A stretch of DNA of 64,000 nucleotides, taken from contig NC_084596.1 of NCBI RefSeq assembly GCF_033807715.1, positions 38,046,958 through 38,110,957 of the forward strand, given 5' to 3'. The position numbers and the translations under genes were made by a program. The notes beneath the pieces were generated by a model. It was not told where the DNA came from, ran no database searches, and was given only the letters and a program-made list of their open reading frames with translations. Below, piece by piece: positions 38,475-50,454 of the stretch (positions within the stretch are counted from its first letter, which is position 1; every line of letters begins with the position of its first letter). The stretch is from Cololabis saira. Its lineage: Eukaryota > Chordata > Actinopteri > Beloniformes > Belonidae.

Positions 38475-38590
38475 GGGGTGAGTATTGCCAAGGACCTTAC
38501 GATACAATACACATCACAATACTTGAGTCACCATATTATATTGCAATATCAAAATTTTGTGATTATATTGCAATGTTATACATAGTTCGC
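38475..38590. mobile_element. hAT-type left terminus (solo)
   Basis: TAGGGGTGAGTATTGCCAAGG, then 'acgatacaatacacatcaca' and 'attgcaatatcaaaattttg' are typical of a teleost hAT family with ATATTGCAATAT-like subterminal repeats. No opposite end found. Confidence 0.55.
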
Positions 38591-38776
38591 TGAAAACTGT
38601 AAAAGGCATCATGCATCTTAAAATCCGAGTTGCATGTACCTCGGATTATAGTAATAATTCATGGAAAATGGCCCCATTCATTTCAAAAGGGCAATGTTAC
38701 CATGGCAACGCAAAACCTATTTAGGGAGTATAGGAATGAATGCAACCAGAACACCCTCAGACAGAACCAGAACCAT

Positions 38777-38840
38777 CCCAAACACACCTAGAACTGCCCC
38801 AAACACACCTAGAACTGCCCCGAACACAACTAAAACCAAC
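38777..38840. repeat. Short 21-bp tandem repeat, about three units
   Basis: Unit CCCAAACACACCTAGAACTGC at 38777-38797, 38798-38818 and a divergent third unit. It produces a Pro/Asn/Thr-repeat frame that is not a gene. Confidence 0.8.
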
Positions 38841-41800
38841 CCAAACCCAAGCAGCAGCAGCAAGAGGCAACAAATGTGCAGCAAGCGGGCATGCACATAT
38901 CAAAATTTCCTCTGGCATTTTCTTGAAGTTTTCTTGACATGCAGAATTAGCGGTTGGTGTCACCTCCAGTGTGGGCAGGATTTCTCTCGAGTGCACTGAT
39001 TTCTTTCACTATGGGATTCTACATGCATGTTTTCAGGTCATATTGCATTGTTTTAAGGTTGTTTAAAGTTGTTTGACTTGATTAATTCTGTTGAAATGCA
39101 GAATCTCTCTCATCACTCTTTGTCAATAAAAGCAGTGTATGTTTAAGGCATCAAAGTTATTTTCCTGTGTAATCAGGCTGGTAAATTAATGCCCTGACAA
39201 GTAGGAATGACAAGCTATCAGAACAGTGTAGTTTGACCAGCCGTATCCTGCTCACACTGGGGGTACCAGTGCCGCTGTTGGAGCTGCAGCAGCAAACTTA
39301 TGGCATGCTGGGGCTTATCTACGGCCTGCAGGAGGCACAACAATAAACTTATCACCATCCAGTCACTTGGTGGGATGTAGCTGTAACCCCACCAACCCGC
39401 TCCAACCATGAGCCTGCTCCGGTCCACTGATCATACACACCAGCAGAACTTAATCAAGGGACCGTGAGCCTTTCGAACGGCAAGCCTCAGCTTTAGACAG
39501 ACAGTTTTTTTTTTCCAGGTAATAAAATAAATAAATAAAAAATAGGAGGGTGAAAAAAAAGGCCTGAAGAAAAAAAGTTGAATAACTTTGCAGAGACCTC
39601 CACACCCTGCATGTCAATAAGGTCCCAGATTCTGAGTGAAACTCTGCACAAGCCCGCAGCAGGGCTTTTCTACTCCCTCTTCTTTCTTTGTTGCAGAATC
39701 TGTTATTGTGCCACAAGAATACATAAAACTTTCAGGAGAGCTTTTGAGGGGTCATGAAAAAAAAAAAAATCTCTATTTGTGGCATGAAACTGCAATACAA
39801 ACAGAAATGAGTCTCAGTCTATTTGCTGGCTGTGAAGTCTTGAAAACAGCAACAAAGATGAGGTGTCAGAGTGAAAATGAAGAAGTACCATCCCATACAG
39901 GCAATTTCTAAAGCAGGCAATGTGATTTTATGACCAGAATAACAAAACAGCAGGGTTACCTTGACACTCAGACAGATGCATTGTGCTGAGGCACACTTAC
40001 TGTAACTGATATTGGTTACTGTATTTCACAGCCTGTAAAATGAATACACTGAAATCATTAAGACTGTACAGGAAAACTGCCAAATCAGAGCTATTTAAAG
40101 CCTTTTTGGATTCAATTTCTTTTTCCATCGTGTCTGTCATATCTGTTTCTACAATCAGCTACCCAAAGGGTCTAACCCTAGTGTCATCTGCACCAGTACA
40201 CCCTCATCCCCAGCCACCTTCCATGTTCAAAGACATCCCTTTATCCAACCCCTTTGTACTGTCTCACTGACTAATCCTGATTCCCGCACGCTCAACTCTC
40301 TCCGTCTTGTCTTGTGGAATGATCGAAGTGAGCGTCACATCAAACGGAACACGGTGACTCTCCCATCACAATCTAAAAATCTGGAGCAAATTAAGGCTTA
40401 TTTTCAATAACTGCACTCATGAGCAAGGATAGGTGGATCAGATCATTCTTTCCATCTGACAAGCTTTATACAGGAAAAGATCTGATGTTCTTGTGTTTTA
40501 TGGCAATCGTAGTAAAATCTTTAAGCTGTCATCTTTCAGAGCCTTTTTCCTCCCAGGACATCAAGGATATGATGGTGCAGGTGTGATAAAAACGTTTTTT
40601 TCGTGATAGTCGTCTTTCTCTTTAATGGTATTGTGAATTAGAGCCAAAAGAAAACTTCATACTCTTACCATTTCAATAGTTTTGTGTGTCTGTGTAGTTA
40701 TGGCAAATCAATGTTAAGTTGAGAGCAAAGTGCTCATGTATTAGTATGGGTGTAGGATGCCCAATCTTGGCGAAGAACATAGCCATTTCTTGGCATTTGC
40801 CTGCACATTTGTTGCCCAAGCATATTGGGTGTATATTTTCTTACTTAGTTAAAGACATTGATGGGTCTCAAAGCTACTGGGGATAGCTAGACAAAGGAGA
40901 GAGGGTGTGCAGTTCTTCTCAATGCACTTGGCACCAAGGGTAAGGACTATTTCCCCTTTATGCTATACTTTTTGATGCCAAAGTAAAAATGCTATTGTAG
41001 AGGACAGATCACTCGTGCTGCCATGACACCAAAATAATTGCCTGTCTCATAACAATCTGCACAGCGCATCACACTTAGCATGGAAGCCATCGTATCTAAA
41101 CATATTTAGCAAACAAAATTAATAACATGCAAAGCTTTATTCCACTACAAATTGTCAACAAGCTTGTATTTGATGTTTGCCTTATGTTACACTCACATGG
41201 TGTTGGCCAGGGGCATGGCAGTAACAAAGGCTGCATGGTGAGAGGCCGCTACAGTAATAGCTTACACACAAATACCACCAACTGGTTCAAAGTCATACAC
41301 TCAACACCCTTGACAATGATTAAAATGCAAATAAAAGGCATGTCATTCTCTTGAAAAACCTAATTAATGCCTCCATCCTGAATAAAAAAATACGCACATC
41401 TCAGCTCTTATTAGGTTCTGTTGCAATTCATTAAAATAACACCATCTGTAAACAAGTGTATTTTTTGCACTTCCAAACATGACTGAGATCAACTATCCTT
41501 CCAAATGTTACATTTTAAAAGGAAAACTACATATTTAAACATTAAAATTGGTTTGAAATTGGTTCATAACACGTAAATGAACAGATTTATAATAGACAAC
41601 CTATTTCTTTTTCATTGCTCTACAAGTAATCTGTTGGCTGATGTGTGATTTGGATATTGGCATTTGATCACTATATTCATCACTGGTATTCATTTTATAT
41701 TTAAGGTTCCTGTTGGAAGCATTTGGAAGGATGTGCATGTTGGGATCTTTAACTTATTTCTGTGGCGCCATTAACAAACATGGGATTTGTCAAGCATATG

Positions 41801-43171
41801 ACCCACTTCTCACGCGTGACCACCGAGATATGCTACTTTGAAATAAATGAAGCAGGAATAGAAAACAGGATGCCTGGAATTACCTTAGAGAGAGCTTTTT
41901 ATACTTCCTTCTTCCTCATAATCAGCTATTTTGTACTGCTATGTGATAAACCTTTTTCCCTCTTTTTTTGTCACAGTTTATACATGGTTTTATCTCAGCA
42001 TCTGCCAAAGGGTTTTTTTCTTCTTCTTAAGGATGACACAGCTGTCACACTTGTAGTTGTGCTAAAGTACAGAAAACTTTTTCTATCAAAAGTATTTAGC
42101 ACTCAAGTGAGCTTTTTTTTTTTTTTCAAAGCTCTCTTTCTCTGGCTCTGAAAATATTTATGCATAACCACATAGCAAAGGACCTTTCAAAAATGAGAAA
42201 GCCGGGGGGAAAAATATTTCAGCCCTAATCCTTTGAATCTTTGAATAGGTGAATCTAATTTACCACCTTTTTATCAGTTGTCAGGTGTCCAATCAGCAAC
42301 ATGCATGCTGACATCTATTTGCTGGACTGACCATGTGCTCTTTACATCCCTGACGTTGGTGCTCCTTTGAACTGAATGTCAGGTTCATCCTTGCTGGGCT
42401 TGACACGCTCAGAGCAGCCAAGGTGAATGTTAATTATTACAGGATAAAGTTGACTTTCAACATAATAGGGTGTGTTAATTGAGGAAAAACAAGTTGATGA
42501 AGCACAAGCTTCCCAGAGAATCGCCTTTTAGCTGCTGAACTTTAACAGCTTGGACATAAGGTGGGTGGACTTTTTTCATTGGACTCTCAAGTTTTTCACT
42601 CAAAAACCAAGAAAACAAGTCAAAGCCCGGAAAAGCAAGTCAAACCCACTCAATGGCAGAAGCCAGTACAGCAGTTTTCTTTTCAAGGATGTCAATAATG
42701 TATGCAAAAAATAAATATACAAACACTGGTGTAGAGTTTTATATTTTTGTACACTGGATGGATTTTTTTTTTTTTTTTTGTAAGTGAACAACAATACAGA
42801 GGGACTAAAATATTGATCATTTGGACTTGTTTTAATCAAAGACAAGAACATCACTACATTCAAAGTATGAGTTCAAAACTAGTTAAACTGCATTAAATTA
42901 TGAATCAGTCACATGTTTGCTCAACCTCAAAGCTGAGAACCTTCATTAACAACAGCTGGACAAAGGCAGAATCATCATCGTGTCAGGATGATGGCATGTC
43001 AAGCCTAATGTTCCTTATGACACAACATCCATGATTCTTTGCTTTAATGGAAATTAAAGGAATTTTCTAGCAGTCCACGGTGTCTGAGACGTTTTCTGCT
43101 TTTGATAGATTCTGCTGTGATAGAAAGAAATTATTCCTCATAATGACACTCACTGTTTTTTTTTTCCTGTG

Positions 43172-43173
<2 letters not shown>
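38841..43173. other. Unique intronic sequence, nothing recognised
   Basis: A long stretch without recognisable repeats. The 129-residue plus-strand frame at 41762-42151 is dominated by Phe/Leu from T-rich sequence and is not supported as coding. Confidence 0.6.

Positions 43174-43224
<51 letters not shown>
43174..43224. repeat. (GT)n microsatellite, about 51 bp
   Basis: Pure GT dinucleotides between a T-tract and 'atggggagtggg'. Confidence 0.97.
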
Positions 43225-43227
<3 letters not shown>

Positions 43228-44594
43228 GGGAGTGGGTAGAATTTTGTGATAACTAATTTGGAGAAAAAAAAATATTCGGAGCACAGGCTGCACATAATGC
43301 CTCTGAGATAAAGGTGACCACGCCACACACTCCTGTTCTAGAATCCTACTGTACTTTAGTTTTGTATTTTTAAATGACTCACGAATACAAGAAGAGAATG
43401 ATTCCCCATTTTATCAATTGTCCTTTACTTTCCAAGACATTTTTGTAACAAATCTAGTAACTGTATCATTCTATGAAAAATGTAATTCTCTTCGAGTGAA
43501 ATACATGTGCTTTTTCCCAGCATACACTGTTGTCTACCTTAAAAATTGAAGTCATTCTTTCGTGAAGGGCATTGAGAACTTAATGATGTGACGCTGTTAG
43601 ACCTTGATTGCCTTTCTCCAGCTGCCTCATCAGTTCATGTCTCCTTGCTTCTGTTGAGTGACAGGAAGCCAAGCTTGATTTCTTTCATCAACATAACCCA
43701 GTCCCCCCTCGTCTTGTTGAATTAAAGGAAACCTTATCTTAATTGATGCTAATGGAAGTCAATGACAACCGTGAGGAACAACTGCAAATGTGCTTCAGCA
43801 ATTAACCTAATATTTACTGGCTGTGACTCTCAGGAGGTGCAAGCTTGTATCCGTCTCGTCACTCCCTCTGCTCTGCTTTGATGTGCAACGCTCAGTTGCA
43901 GGAAAATAAAGAAAATGTTTTGTGAACAATTACAATCACAGTGCAAAACGTTAATCAAGAGAAGGGTGATGTTGGAACCTTGCAACTCATGATTGTTCAG
44001 CCACAAAACTGAAAAAATGTGAAACTTAAAGTCACAATATTCTTTTTTTTCTCACCTACTAACCCTTTTCTCACTTCTCCAACAATTTATGAGTAAACCC
44101 TTACTAATACTAGACAAGGTCCTTATTCTCTCTTGGTGGTTTGGACTCCAGAACAAGATTTTGCTTCACGATGACATGATTCATCACAGTGCTTCACCTC
44201 TGCAGATTCAGATGGAGTCAGGCTAGAGTCCTGAAGTCCAGTTATGTGGGATTCTCAAGCTTCTCTTCGACTTTAGACTGAATCTGAAGCTCTCAGTGAC
44301 TGTGGGCTGTATCTAAAGTGGACCATTGTTAGGATCAAATTTTAGTTGGGTCTCTTTTATGGCACTATTATGGTAACCTCAGCAAATAATACCCATTCAT
44401 TGGAAAATAATATAACTTAAATGAAAGAAATATATATGTGTATATGTGTCCGTCTTATTTTGAGGCTTTTAAAACAATTGCAAAACGTATCTCTCTTCCG
44501 GGGCTGTTTTTCTAGCTTCCTTCCCCATTACCGCCCTTGTTTGACTGGTGGCTGGAAGCAGCTCCTGTTGCGTGTGTGTGTTAGTACGAGCCAC
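43225..44594. other. Unique sequence, possible conserved element within
   Basis: No repeat or coding frame. See the findings for 43560-43905, which contains homeodomain/POU-like AT-rich core motifs. Confidence 0.45.
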
Positions 44595-44640
44595 TCAAGA
44601 TCATCTCTATAAAAGCCCGGTTCCCGGGCTACTCTCTCCC
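44595..44640 (+). promoter_or_regulatory. TATA-like element with GC palindrome, candidate promoter
   Basis: CTCTATAAAAGCCCGG at about 44605-44620 is a good TATA box, followed at once by the palindrome GCCCGGTTCCCGGGC. The next 200 bp are pyrimidine-rich. It could be a solo LTR or a real promoter on the plus strand; no LTR boundaries (TG...CA with TSD) could be set. Confidence 0.2.
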
Positions 44641-46413
44641 CAGGCATTTCTGAAATCTACACCTGCCTGAATCTAGGTTAATTGTTTTTCTTCTAGTCTC
44701 CAGATTCACTGGCCCCTGACAACTGCTACGTACTGCCTTTGTTTCTCTACCTTTGTTTCTAACTTGCCACCTGTGCTCCCACTCTTGGATGATCGCAACC
44801 TGCAAATTAATCAACTTTGGTTTTAATCATCTTTTGCAAATGAAACCACTTGAGTCTAAAACTTTTAGAGTCTGAGTGTAGATTTGGGTTCAGAAATCTC
44901 TAATGTGACATAATACCTCTTTTCTTACAAATACAGTGATAAAACACAATCATTTTCTAGTGGATTCTAATCCACATATAGCTAAGACATATAGCTAGCC
45001 ACCTACAAGTAATCAACACAAGAATTAAACCAGTTTAGGATAGCCTTGGCTTATTATTTTGTTGAAAATGAATATGAAATCCTATATGTAGCCATAAAGG
45101 GTTCCACATTGTCAGCTACAAACGGTATTCAATCCTTTCCACTGTTTTCCACATCTGGTAATTTTCCTTTAACATTTCACATCAAGAGGGCGCTTTTTGT
45201 TTCTAGAACTGCAGCTTTTGTCTTTTGGTTATGTAATTATGTCCACAGTTGGTTTCGGTGAAAATCCAGGAGCTCAATGGCTTAAGAAAATACTTAAAAA
45301 CAGCTGCCACCAACTGTCACAGGATTGATCAAAGCCTTTTGATTTATGAAGACACAATGTGCCTGTTCAATGAGCATCTTATTTTCACAGCAGAAATATA
45401 AGTAACCTTGAATTCCACGACTCAGAACACAAACTGACTCCAGAATCTGTGGCTGCTTGATGGTGAGAAACGATGACAGACTTGAGGCACAAAGTCAACG
45501 GCAGCAGCAGTGCTGTAGTTAACTATTAATACGCGCGAGAATGAAAGTAGTGAGAGCACAAAGTTGCAACCCTCTTTAATCTCAGTTATGAACATCTGTG
45601 ATAAGACAGATGTGTGCGAACAATGCTGGCACTGGTTCAACAAACTCATCTAGCTCCAGAATAATGAAAAAAGGAGGAATATTCATATGAAAGAAGACAG
45701 GAGGAGCAGACAAAAACACAGATAAGACATACAAAATAAGCAAAGTCAACCAAAGAAGGACGTTATAAAATGAAAGCTAAGAACAACAAACTATTATCAT
45801 TTGTTTTACAAAATGGATATCTTTGAAACTTTCAGTCTCTATACTTAACTCCCAATTTTAGCAGTGTGGTAGCTTTTTTGTATTGTGCTACTACAACCCA
45901 TTGAATCACATGATACAGAGGTGTAATGACCATCTGCATCCTCACTTGCCTCTCAGTTGCAGTTTTGGCTGCTACATGCTCTCTATTATCTATATCTGCT
46001 GCTCCTGTGCTCCTGTACCTGTAGGACCTTATGTGAATAAAAAGGCATACCTGATCAGACTAGTAGGGGTCTGCCTCCATGCTTCCATTTGAGCAGTATT
46101 AACACATCTCATTACAACAGTAGCTACCAGTTAAGACACAGACCTTTAGTCATGTTACAAGACATTGTATCATATTTTAGCTAAATATATTTGAGGCTGC
46201 TTGTTGTTTCTGTGTGATTTTTCATCCCCTGGCTAAACCTTTCTGTGCATCACAATAAGTGTTTAACAAAAATAATTGAACTAATATTAGTCACAGCAGA
46301 GGAGAAGTAATGCAATTCTTTAAATTTTACATTTTTGTTGTTTTCCAGTTGTCCTTAATTTGTTTGATTCACTTGCTCAGTTGGTCTACAGTAAATACGT
46401 TTGGGATGCAGTA
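44641..46413. other. Unique intronic sequence, nothing recognised
   Basis: No supported feature. Confidence 0.55.
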
Positions 46414-46474
46414 ATAAGATAAGATAAGATAAGATAAGATAATCCTTTATTTTCTCCCTCAGTGGGGAAACTCA
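46414..46474 (-). mobile_element. LINE-tail repeat with (GATAA)n, left part
   Basis: (ATAAG)n at 46414-46442, then 'tcctttattttctccctcag' TGGGGAAACTCA. In teleosts this unit normally continues 'ggcagcag...acataacacacaca', which is found after 47186. The two parts are one repeat split by the element at 46475-47185. Confidence 0.75.
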
Positions 46475-47185
46475 GGCCACGTTTACACATAGCCGGGTAT
46501 TTACAAAAACGGATATTTTCCCCTCTACGTTTTCAAAAATATCCTCGTTTACACGAACCCGCATGAAAACGCTGTTAAGGTGCTATGAGCAGCCAAACCT
46601 GCAGGGGGCAGTGTAACGAGAAGCGTAAAGTCATGCTAGCCAATCAAAATCCTGGAAAAAAACATCAACAAATGACACGTGTGAAGCCTGAATAATATGG
46701 TTCCGTGTTAAATCGACGGCGTAGCCTACGTACGGTGCGCGTCGCCGCGTACCTTACGCCGTAGGCTCTGGTGTAACGCGGAACCATAAATCAGCCTGGA
46801 CTGCCAGTTACTTCCAAGACGGAACGAGAGTCTTTCGTTTGGAGTGACAGAGAAGTGCAGTTACTTTTAAGTGTGACTTTAGAATATAAAACAGGTAAAA
46901 TACAAGAAAATATTGACGGTGGCCAAACAAATTGTAAACACAGGTCGCACACATGATGCTGGTGACGTGTCTGTTGCATAATGTGGCGTTCTGAGCCTAA
47001 ATCTCTGTTTTCCTCCGTTTTCCTCCGTTTACAAGCAAACGTGAAAACTGAGTTTTTGAAAATCTCCACTTTGGCCGGAGTTTTCAGAAATTATCATTTT
47101 TGGGGGCTTTGAGCTCCGTTTTTGTGTAAACGAACGGCCAAAACGCATGAAAACGCCACCGTTTTTGCTCCGTGTAAACGGGGCC
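46475..47185. mobile_element. Inverted-repeat DNA transposon, 711 bp, TCA TSD
   Basis: Begins GGCCACGTTTACACATAGCC and ends GCTCCGTGTAAACGGGGCC, inverted repeats of about 15 bp, with TCA on both sides (46472-46474 and 47186-47188). The interior repeats 'gtaaacg', 'gtttacaagc' and 'aaaacgcatgaaaacg' motifs in both orientations and encodes nothing. The 3-bp TSD and GGCC ends do not fit hAT; the superfamily is unassigned. It holds MITE copy 5. Confidence 0.88.
46685..46797. mobile_element. Harbinger-like MITE copy 5
   Basis: The left part AGCCTGAATAATATGGTTCC and the right end GCGGAACCATAAATCAGCCT enclose the GC-rich core 'gtcgccgcgtaccttacgcc' GTAGGCTCTG seen in copies 1 and 6. Flanking trinucleotides do not match. 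Confidence 0.8.
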
Positions 47186-47330
47186 TCACTTTGTTGGCAG
47201 CAGTACACATAACACACACATGCAGGGGAGGGGTAAAAAGTAAAGAATATATATAATTACAAAATATGAACAGTATATACAGTACATTGAAAATAAAAAA
47301 GAAACAGTGCAAAAAAAACTTTCCTTTTAA
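47186..47330 (-). mobile_element. LINE-tail repeat, right part
   Basis: 'tttgttggcagcagtacaca' TAACACACACATGCAGG and the following A-rich block continue the repeat broken at 46474. Confidence 0.65.
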
Positions 47331-48812
47331 AAACAATGTCAGTTAGTTTTAGTTAGTTTAGTTTCTCTTTGATTTGATCAGTTATTTGTAAGCCTCCCAA
47401 TGAAGCAATCAAAAGTTTTGCTTTGTGTTTATTTGGGAAAAACCATAACACAGGTCCAAATACAGCAGAAGCAGCTGCAATAAATAGGCAGATATTCAGC
47501 TTACACTTAATTGAGGTCATATCTATGCTACTAGTTAAAAGCATTAGGTCTTAAGTCAGATGTCAAAGTTTTCTCAACTGAACTACAGCGTTGGGTAACA
47601 GGCTTAAATCCAAACATCAAGCCCAGCAGCCATTATATGTCACTTCTGATCTGTTTTGTCGAGTGAATTTCATTATACAGGGTACCGGTACATAATATAT
47701 TCAATTCAAGCACCTAAAACTAAGATGACGTAATCCCATCTCCACATCGCCACTTGTTTGCACATTTTTCTTGAACCATGCAGATCAATCTTATTTAACC
47801 ATTTCATAGTGATGCATTTCATAGTTATGTTTATCTTCACAAGAGATGGAAAACTCAGTAAACAGTCATCTGCAGAGAGGAGTGTGAAACGCAAGTACTT
47901 TTGCAGACAGAACTTCTTCCAAGCTTGTAAACACACTTGGAACACCTGTTCTACCCCTCTGTAGACCAGGTGCACCATCTATCTGTACCATTTTATATAA
48001 AAAGGTTCAACAGATTTGAGTTAACCAGCTTTGGGGCTTCATTAAGGCTGTGGTCCCATTGGAAACAGCAGCTAGATTTTGATTTCTCCATCTCAAGAAA
48101 ACACAGAGAACTGCTTTTGCCTGGCAGGAGCATATTTTACGCAACGCAACTGAGAGAAAGAACGCATAAGGCTGGTCTTTGTTCACTATGAGCAGTGGTT
48201 CTGCTGTATTTTAGACACGAAGCAAGCAAGGTGAAGTTGCAGTTCAAGTTATATGAGGTGGAAGAACAAATTGCCTTCTGCGTGTCAGGGGGTCAGCTTC
48301 TCACCCATTAGTTGAGGATAACAGCGCAGAGATGCTTTTTCACTCTTTATGTCTGTTTTGGACTTTATCAGTTTCAGTCCTTCAGAAATAACATTTATTA
48401 CTGCTGTGTTTATCATATTGTTGAACAAGACAAGGACGTGAATAATACACCATTCTGATACAACATGCATGCAACCTTGGATCATTTATTTAGAGCTTAT
48501 CTTAGAAACCGCTCTCTATCTCAAACACGGCTAAATTATTCAAGTCTGAAGAGACAAGACAGGCCACTGCCCTCTGCTGGCAGGAAGGTTGTGGTCAGGG
48601 TCTCATGAACAAGGTCCGAGACCCTCATTTACTGATTTATGTACTATTACAACGGACTAAAATTACCTCTGTACCTGCAATAATTCGAAAATTACTCCCC
48701 GACATCTGTTTCTAGTTCCGAGGGAAGTCTGTGATTTACTGATATTTACAGACACTGATCCCGGAAGTGTCGTCGAGGCCTAGCATTTTATCAAGCAACC
48801 TCCTATTTAACA
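47331..48812. other. Unique intronic sequence, nothing recognised
   Basis: No supported feature. Confidence 0.55.
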
Positions 48813-48816
48813 TTAA

Positions 48817-49826
48817 AGGTGACCTATTATGGCATTTAATGTCTATTTTAAACAGGCCTTGAATGTCTTAAAAACAAGCTTTTGATAGTTTTTTCTATAT
48901 AAATTAAAAATTCAGCCTCTGGGCCATGTCTTCATTTTTACCGTTTCTAACCTCCTTCTCTATGAGGGATTCTGAGTGGGCGGGGAGGCACTGACACAGC
49001 GGGACACAGGGAATAATTTTCGACTGGAGGCAGTGCCTCACTGAATGAGGCACTGTGCTGATTGGCTGCCTGAATGACGCGATACACTGCTTTGAAAAAT
49101 TGGCGGAAGCTCTGGCCGGCGGTTTTAAGCCTGAATTACGGTTCTGCGTTAAATCGCCGCGTACCCTACGCCGTAGGCTCTGCATTGGTGTAACGTGGAA
49201 CCATAAATCAGCCTTTACACCCTGTCATGCATGCGAGGCGCGCAAGCGTTAGCGAAAAAAATCAATTCCATTGCTTTATTTTCTATTGGACTGTCCTAAC
49301 TGGCTGCAGCGCCACAGCGACGTGCAGCGCTACGCAGGACTGCGCAGCACAACGCGGTGCAGCGTTTTGAGCTGAACATTTGTCGGAGGCTTCTATTTTC
49401 TTCCTGTCGCTCGCGTTGAAAGCGCTGTAGGAAATGAGGAACGGCTGATCCAGTTAGTTGAAATGAGAAGTTATCTCTATGATACCTCCTCATTTCACTA
49501 CAAAAACCTCAATAACGTGGCAGCTGCTGGAGGGAGATGGACAGAGAGCGTCCGATGTCACGCAGTGCGACGCGATAGTCGGACGCTCTCATGCAGTTAC
49601 ACGGTTTTATATGTGTGGACGTGGTTTGTATTTTGGTTACGTAACGAAAATGCGCAGAATCTGATTGGCTCGTAGATCCACATGACACTGGACGGCTCAT
49701 CCGGGCGGCTGTACAGACACTGCAGAATTTGGTTGCTTTCCTCCTTCTCTGAGTTGGCAGGCTGAGGGGAGACCACTTTATATATGTTAAAGCAAGAAAA
49801 AACCTGTTTTTCATAATAGGTCCCCT
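48817..49826. mobile_element. TTAA-type non-autonomous DNA transposon, 1010 bp
   Basis: Left end AGGTGACCTATTATGGC and right end 'cataataggtcccct' are inverted repeats, with TTAA on both sides (48813-48816 and 49827-49830). TTAA target sites are used by the piggyBac and Kolobok superfamilies, and the 'aaaggggacctattatg' terminus is very common in teleosts. The interior is GC-rich (tgcagcgccacagcgacgtg), has no transposase and contains MITE copy 6. Confidence 0.93.
49128..49214. mobile_element. Harbinger-like MITE copy 6 (87 bp, TTA TSD)
   Basis: Starts AGCCTGAATTACGGTTCTGC and ends 'gtggaaccataaatcagcct', with TTA at 49125-49127 and 49215-49217. The core 'cgccgcgtaccctacgccgt' AGGCTCTG is shared with copies 1 and 5. 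The intact TWA duplication supports a true insertion here. Confidence 0.85.
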
Positions 49827-49830
49827 TTAA

Positions 49831-50454
49831 ATTTCAATAATGAATTAAACGCATCCGATCAGACACCAAATAGTTAGATTTCAGTGACTACACCTCACAT
49901 TCTGACAAGTGACAAAATCTGTAAATGGTATATCGGCCTGTTTTAGGTTACCATGGTAGCAGAAAGCTTAACAGTGTCAGAGAGGCTTTGAGCCTGATGA
50001 AAGAGAAAAAGTTTCTTACGTGATGCACACCGCATGTCTTCATCTCAATGTCGTTCTTCCGCTGATCTGGACGTCTTGTTTCATTAGTCTCCATGTGAAG
50101 CTTAATGCAGATCAATTTCTGCATGTTTATCATCTAAAAATATCAGATTATTACACTATATGAGGTGCATATAGGCTAAAACTGCAATAAAATATCCCAC
50201 TATGTACTGTAATTGCCAAAATTACATCAGCAAAAAGGCAAACAAGAGGATTTAGAAGAAAACAACAACATTCCAACCCACAGATCACCAAATTAATCTT
50301 GTGCATTTGGATGGGATTAACATTATCTCATGATATCGGTGGTTTCCAAATTTTTACTTTACACGGCGCGGACATGGCGCATTTAGACAGGTAGTAGAAT
50401 TATAATGAGTACTACATGTATACAAAAGCCTGCCACAAATTAAGTCCTAGTCCC
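49831..50454. other. Unique sequence, nothing recognised
   Basis: No supported feature. Confidence 0.55.

Noticed and set aside
41762..42151. 129-residue plus-strand frame with hydrophobic stretches suggesting membrane spans
   Set aside because: The hydrophobicity comes from T-rich sequence (Phe/Leu codons); there is no recognisable family or splice support.
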